Shown here: positions 4,809 through 7,833 of the stretch, piece after piece
How positions within the stretch are numbered: position 1 is the stretch's first letter
How the letters are laid out: each line of letters starts with the position of its first letter
DNA from: Roseburia sp. AF12-17LB
Lineage (GTDB): Bacteria > Bacillota > Clostridia > Lachnospirales > Lachnospiraceae
DNA length: 7,833 nucleotides
Assembly (NCBI RefSeq): GCF_003479605.1
Contig: NZ_QUHR01000022.1
Coordinates: forward strand, 365 to 8,197
Reading direction: 5' to 3'
The notes under the pieces: generated by a model
Seen by the model: the letters and a program-made list of their open reading frames with translations, nothing else
The model's database searches: none
Told to the model about the DNA's origin: nothing
Program-made: the position numbers and the translations under genes

Positions 4809-5717
4809 ATGCGACAGCATTTGTATAAGTCACGCATCATCATTCAGAACTTTGCCCAGTTAAAGGCACTTTTCAAAGATACCTGGGAGACAATTCCCGG
4901 CAACTGCGATACTTTCATTTATCTTGGAGGCAATGAGCAGAGTACACACAAGTATGTCTCGGAGCTTTTGTGCAAAGGGACGATTGATAAGAAGTCAAGC
5001 GGGGAGACAAAGGGCAGACAGGGAAGCTCTTCAAGAAACTATGATGTATTAGGAAGAGAACTGTTTACACCCGATGAGGTCAGAAAGCTGGATAACAAAA
5101 AGTGTATTATCTTTATCCGTGGTTTTGTTCCTATCATGGACAATAAGTTCATACCATTCAATCATCCGATGTTTAACCAGACAGCAGATGGCAAGGGAGA
5201 GCCTTATGTTCATCAGATAATGGGAGCAGATAATCTTATCGGTCCACCATTTGAGATTCTGTCAGATAAGGCAGTTAAGTATTATGAAAAACTGAAGGAT
5301 AAGGGCGAGAATGTGTATATAGATTCTCTTACCTATGAGCAGTTTATGATGCTTGGTGATGCGGAATTAAGCAGAAGATTCTCAATGCAGGATGAAGCAG
5401 AGCAGAAGGCAAAGATTGACAGGGAGCAAGCAAATGAGCTTGAGTATGTCGATGAATCGCAGAAGTCTGATGCTGCAGAAAGTGCCAATGCGTCTAATGG
5501 AAGTACTGGAGCTAAGCCTGTAAGGAATCCTGAGAGGGAAAAGCCTAAGTGGGAGGATACCATCACAAACAGAATGCTACACTGGTCATATACACCGGAG
5601 CAGAAGGAAGAGGTGAAGAAAGCACTTGCTGCAGGAGTTCCGAAGGCAACGATTCTTACTTACTTTTATGCGGAGGTAACTGTGGAGAAGATGAGTTCAT
5701 ATCGGAATAAGCATTAA
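4809..5717 (+). pseudogene. C-terminal half of VirD4/TraG-type coupling protein
   Basis: A 302-codon open frame matching the second half of the type IV secretion coupling ATPase that feeds relaxase-bound DNA to the conjugation channel. Recognisable parts are SIIIQN-like RIIIQNFAQLKALFKD (9-24), GNCDTFIYLGGNEQST (31-46), GRELFTPDEVRKLDNK (82-97) and IIFIRGFVPIMDNK (100-113). A charged, Ala/Ser-rich linker (about 195-245) leads to a final helical module (YTPEQKEEVKKALAAGVPKA). The membrane anchor and Walker A and B regions are missing. There is no ribosome site before the ATG. The first nine residues keep MR but not the usual R-x-I-S-x-S, consistent with compensating frameshifts. Just upstream, remnants such as NIMP in the same frame are broken by stops. 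So it is a relic although long and open. Confidence 0.82.
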
Positions 5718-5743
5718 ATGATATCGCATAGGCACAGGAATTA

Positions 5744-5752
5744 TGTTATACT
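5744..5752 (+). promoter_or_regulatory. Possible extended -10 promoter
   Basis: TGTTATACT is an extended -10 (TG-n-TATACT) without a good -35. It lies in the loop and right arm of a small inverted repeat, GGCACAG ... CTGTGTC (5731-5737 and 5751-5757, one wobble). It would transcribe the small membrane gene at 5905 with a leader of about 145 bases. The rest of 5718-5904 shows only AT-rich non-coding sequence. Confidence 0.3.
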
Positions 5753-5904
5753 GTGTCTATGTAAATGAAAATGATGTTAAATTCGTTGATATTTTAGGTA
5801 AGTAAAGCGTACAACTAAATTTAAAGAATAAGTAGAATGAACACATTAATTGTTGTATAACGTTTTTATGCAATTAAGGGTTACAATTTCGATAGGAGAT
5901 ATTT

Positions 5905-6072
5905 ATGAAAAAAATTATTTTTACTGTTTTTTCAATACTAATTATATTGACTACTATATTTTTTATTGCTATTGGAACAGTTCGTGATTCACGATACTAT
6001 ATATTGATTTTAGTTTATATTATTGTGTACAAAATTATTTTGTCATTTACAAATAGAAGCAAAAAAAAGTAA
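5905..6072 (+). CDS. Small two-helix membrane protein (55 residues)
   Basis: ATG with AGGAG 6 bases upstream, 55 codons and a stop. The product begins MKKIIFTVFSILIILTTIFF, has a short polar turn GTVRDSR (24-30), a second hydrophobic helix YYILILVYIIVYKIILSF (31-48) and a basic tail NRSKKK. Predicted topology is a helical hairpin with both ends inside. I do not recognise the family. Size and form fit small membrane peptides such as immunity or modulator proteins, but nothing in the sequence proves a role. It precedes, by 119 bases, a gene for another membrane protein with its own promoter signal. Strong codon AT-bias matches the next gene and is more extreme than in the coupling-protein relic, suggesting a separate origin. 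Confidence 0.55.
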   Translation: MKKIIFTVFSILIILTTIFFIAIGTVRDSRYYILILVYIIVYKIILSFTNRSKKK

Positions 6073-6107
6073 ACAATATTTTTCAACATTAGAATTAAAT
6101 TTTTTTG

Positions 6108-6122
6108 TATAATAATTATTAT
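6108..6122 (+). promoter_or_regulatory. Consensus -10 overlapping a 14-bp perfect palindrome
   Basis: TATAAT at 6108-6113 lies in ATAATAATTATTAT (6109-6122), a perfect palindrome. The -35 is poor (TTTCAA or AACATT about 18-21 bases upstream). It is placed 70 bases before the likely start of the gene at 6192. A repressor site over the -10 is possible, but AT-rich palindromes arise easily in sequence this rich in A and T. Confidence 0.38.
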
Positions 6123-6191
6123 GGTTTTTATACAGAGAAATATATGAATAACTAAATGAATATATTATGCATGATGAGAGGTGAGAACAAT

Positions 6192-6749
6192 TTGAAAGTT
6201 TACTATTTAGCGCTATCATTATTTTTAACGTTCTTCTTCGCACATCAGATAACGCATGTAATGTGCTTTGGCAGATATAGAGATAAAAAATGCAAAAAGA
6301 AAAAATTTTATTTTATCTATGGATTTTGGGTGGTATTTTTTGGAATATTGTGTACAATGATGGGTTCGGCATCAGGGGTGGATCATACATTTGATTATGG
6401 AATGAACTCCTTAGAATTGTATTTGGGCAAAAAAAATTATTTTGAGGGTAATGTTATTTATGCGGAAGATGACTATAAGCATAATGGTGATTTTATACTA
6501 GAGTATTATGTAAAAAATACAGAAGACATAGAAATAATATCAAAACAAATTGTGGAAGAAAATGTATTTATATTTAGAGCTTACAATTTAAGTGATATAA
6601 ATGTTGTATGGAAATCGGTTGATGATGAGCTTTATGTTTATGGAGGTGATGAACTTTATGCAACTATAGATGTGGAAAGAAAAGGCTTGCTAGTAAAATT
6701 AAGTTTTTATTGGAATCAAGAAAAACTGAATCAAAACATGGGAGGATAA
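6192..6749 (+). CDS. Membrane-anchored protein of unknown function
   Basis: A 185-residue protein. Two N-terminal hydrophobic helices (about 2-20, starting VYYLALSLFLTFFF, and about 41-62, FYFIYGFWVVFFGILC) flank a basic loop GRYRDKKCKKKKF, which should be cytoplasmic. The rest (about 65-185) is then outside: acidic and aromatic, with repeated strand-like stretches (FILEYYVKN, NVVWKSVDDELYVYGGDELYATIDV, LLVKLSFYW) suggesting a small beta-rich domain. No known motif is visible. The frame reaches back to an ATG at 6156, but that and an ATG at 6174 lack ribosome sites, whereas AGGTGA lies 7 bases before the TTG at 6192, so TTG is preferred. The next gene starts 4 bases after the stop, with its ribosome site inside this gene's end. 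Confidence 0.72.
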   Translation: MKVYYLALSLFLTFFFAHQITHVMCFGRYRDKKCKKKKFYFIYGFWVVFFGILCTMMGSASGVDHTFDYGMNSLELYLGKKNYFEGNVIYAEDDYKHNGDFILEYYVKNTEDIEIISKQIVEENVFIFRAYNLSDINVVWKSVDDELYVYGGDELYATIDVERKGLLVKLSFYWNQEKLNQNMGG

Positions 6750-6753
6750 AAGT

Positions 6754-7002
6754 ATGGCAAAAACAAAGATTGTAAAATTTATGTGTTCAATTGTGCTTGC
6801 GGTCAGTCTGGTACTTTCTCAAAGTTATACCGCAATGGCTTCAGGTTCGTCCACAATAACTGAGCAACAGTTGGGAGTTCTATTTGATGGGATGGAAAGC
6901 ATAGTAGTACAGTTGGAAGAGATGGGATTGACAGAAGAGGATATAAGTGATTTATTTGGTGTACTACCAAGAGAAGACTCTTTTTACCATGGAGAAGATT
7001 GA
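6754..7002 (+). CDS. Small secreted protein, 3' end probably altered by recombination
   Basis: An 82-residue product with a classic signal peptide: basic start MAKTKIVK, hydrophobic core FMCSIVLAVSLVLS, and a likely cleavage after AMA (about residue 29). The mature part is about 53 residues, acidic and helical (EQQLGVLFDGMESIVVQLEEMGLTEEDISDLFGVL). The final residues PREDSFYHGED lie in a different frame from the recombinase relic whose coding begins here, so the natural C-terminus may be lost and the gene fused to foreign DNA near 6960-6990. The GGAGG ribosome site (6741-6745, 8 bases from ATG) overlaps the preceding gene's end, which indicates a two-gene operon with the membrane-anchored protein. 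Function unknown; a secreted partner or ligand of that protein is conceivable. Confidence 0.66.
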   Translation: MAKTKIVKFMCSIVLAVSLVLSQSYTAMASGSSTITEQQLGVLFDGMESIVVQLEEMGLTEEDISDLFGVLPREDSFYHGED

Positions 7003-7210
7003 TGAATTGCATCAGGAAATTGAACAGCTTAAAACAGAAATACCGCCAGAAGATAATTCTTCCAGTAAGTTTGAGACACAGTTAGAAAGTATCATCAATA
7101 TGGAATCTTTTGACAGAGAGAAAATCCAGAAGGTAATCAAAAAAGTGATTATCAATGGAGAGGACAATATAGAGATTGTATGGAATACAGATGATCCATT
7201 TTTCAGGTAA
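6989..7210 (+). pseudogene. C-terminal relic of a large serine recombinase
   Basis: This frame reads a coiled-coil-like MEKIDELHQEIEQLKTEI, then FETQLESIINMESFDREKIQ, and ends KVIINGEDNIEIVWNTDDPF. The last part matches the typical C-terminal end of large serine recombinases (V..I.V...G.IEI.W...DPF), the integrases or transposases of many Clostridial elements. The catalytic resolvase domain, the recombinase domain and the zinc ribbon are missing, so it is inactive. The frame stays open upstream to about 6947, but there it overlaps the secreted protein gene. As such recombinases sit at element ends, it may mark the right edge of the lost element whose transfer-gene relics lie at 4359-5717. Recognition is by family pattern, not by search. 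Confidence 0.75.
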
Positions 7211-7230
7211 GATGGATGTTTAAAGAGTGT

Positions 7231-7262
7231 GGAGTGCCGAGAAAATGTGGCACTCCTTTCTT
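7231..7262 (+). terminator. Rho-independent terminator after recombinase relic
   Basis: GGAGTGCC (7231-7238) pairs perfectly with GGCACTCC (7249-7256) across a 10-base loop, then TTTCTT. The short U-rich tail is interrupted by C. It is placed 20 bases after the recombinase stop, as expected for that gene's native terminator, and now probably ends the 6192-7002 transcript. Confidence 0.68.
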
Positions 7263-7281
7263 ATGCAGGCATAAATATTGC

Positions 7282-7310
7282 TTTCAATATACTGCAATAG
7301 CAGGTATAAT
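7282..7310 (+). promoter_or_regulatory. Likely promoter of the broken XRE regulator
   Basis: TTTCAA (weak -35), 17 bases, TATAAT (7305-7310). It stands just after the terminator and about 50 bases before the broken regulator frame. GAGGGT at 7325-7330 may be the old ribosome site. If so, promoter and leader survived while the 5' part of the coding region was deleted. Confidence 0.45.
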
Positions 7311-7361
7311 GGAAAGTGATATTTGAGGGTACAAAAAAATTAAATTTTTTTTGGTCTAGGG

Positions 7362-7775
7362 TTGACACGAGCAGGTTTATCAGTTCCAGATTCGGATATG
7401 CTGATTACATTAGCAGATGAATTGGATACTTCTGTAAGTGTATTGCTTGGAGAAACTGTAATGGAGTCAATGACAGATGACCTAAAAGCAATCTCTGAAA
7501 AATTAGAGGTAATTAATTTACAGTTGGCAAAGAGAAACATGGTCAAAGTAAAAACGATCCGTTGGATATTTATCTCGCTATGTGCGTTTATAGTGCTTGT
7601 TTTTATTGCTCTTGCGATTATGAAAAGTTCTTATCTAGGGTGGGATTATAATAACCCGGAATTTGCAGTTGCAGGAACAATATTACATGGATTTGAATTT
7701 GTCTTTGTGAGATTAGCGCCATTTGCTTTCATTGCTTCTGTTATTGGAATCGTAATTACCTATAAGAAGCGATAA
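7362..7775 (+). pseudogene. XRE-type membrane regulator lacking its DNA-binding half
   Basis: An open frame of 137 codons from a TTG that has no ribosome site. The first residues, GLSVPDSDMLITLADELDTSVSVLLGE, match the end of a Cro/C1 helix-turn-helix domain (the part after the W-E-x-G recognition helix), as in the intact regulator at 513-1013. The helix-turn-helix itself, about 40 residues, is gone. Then come a coiled linker (about 34-58) and two hydrophobic segments (about 66-88 and 100-133) with a basic end TYKKR. The break falls beside the A/T palindrome AAAAAAATT-A-AATTTTTTT (7333-7351). It should not bind DNA. If translated it would be a membrane peptide able to pair with intact relatives. 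7776-7833 holds nothing recognisable. Confidence 0.72.
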
Positions 7776-7833
7776 ATTCAAGTTTTGATTTGACTTAATT
7801 CATAACATTTATTAACTGTTATATCTTATCCTC

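Noticed and set aside
5333..5566. 77-codon minus-strand open frame with Ser/Ala/Leu-rich product
   Set aside because: Antisense to the charged linker of the coupling protein; the low-complexity composition explains the open frame.
6803..7012. 69-codon minus-strand open frame
   Set aside because: Antisense to the secreted protein gene, no ribosome site, no motif.
1..7833. CRISPR array, tRNA or rRNA genes
   Set aside because: No regularly spaced short repeats, no cloverleaf-like or rRNA-like sequence recognised on either strand.

Overview
The window is AT-rich, with strong AGGAGG-type ribosome sites. Its gene content (Phd/ParE toxin-antitoxin, VirD4-like and MobA/MobL-like transfer proteins, membrane-anchored XRE regulators) suggests a low-GC Firmicute, most likely a gut Clostridium relative such as Lachnospiraceae. 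That placement is inferred from protein style; there is no rRNA or marker gene. It reads as an accessory region, patched together from cargo genes and decayed mobile elements.

Left part (1-4230). Four minus-strand genes, each with its own ribosome site, encode a GNAT acetyltransferase, an XRE regulator with two membrane helices, an isoprenylcysteine-methyltransferase-like membrane protein and an S51 peptidase. Two nearly identical ~550-bp direct repeats (1751-2298 and 3157-3712) are interleaved with them. Each repeat carries a promoter, a whole Phd/YefM antitoxin gene and the start of a RelE/ParE toxin gene. In the second copy the toxin is complete. In the first it is cut after about 24 codons. 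A 95-bp sequence upstream of each antitoxin (1843-1937, 3249-3343) returns inverted downstream of the complete toxin (4135-4229), and a degraded inverted version sits exactly where the first toxin is cut (2350-2397). The toxin-antitoxin unit therefore looks like a cassette bounded by long inverted repeats. Each complete arm holds a perfect 12-bp palindrome that shares nine bases with the promoter operator.

Middle (4244-5717). After a good terminator come relics of a conjugative or mobilizable element: an orphan start with a strong ribosome site, a frameshifted C-terminal piece of a MobA/MobL-type relaxase, and the C-terminal half of a VirD4/TraG coupling protein without its ATP-binding N-terminus.

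Right part (5718-7833). A 55-residue two-helix membrane peptide, a 185-residue membrane-anchored protein (TTG start) and a small secreted protein lie in one direction; the last two are translationally linked. The secreted protein gene runs into the C-terminal relic of a large serine recombinase. A terminator and a second membrane-anchored XRE regulator that has lost its DNA-binding half follow. The three small envelope genes are unrecognised. The pattern of truncations suggests repeated insertion and deletion.
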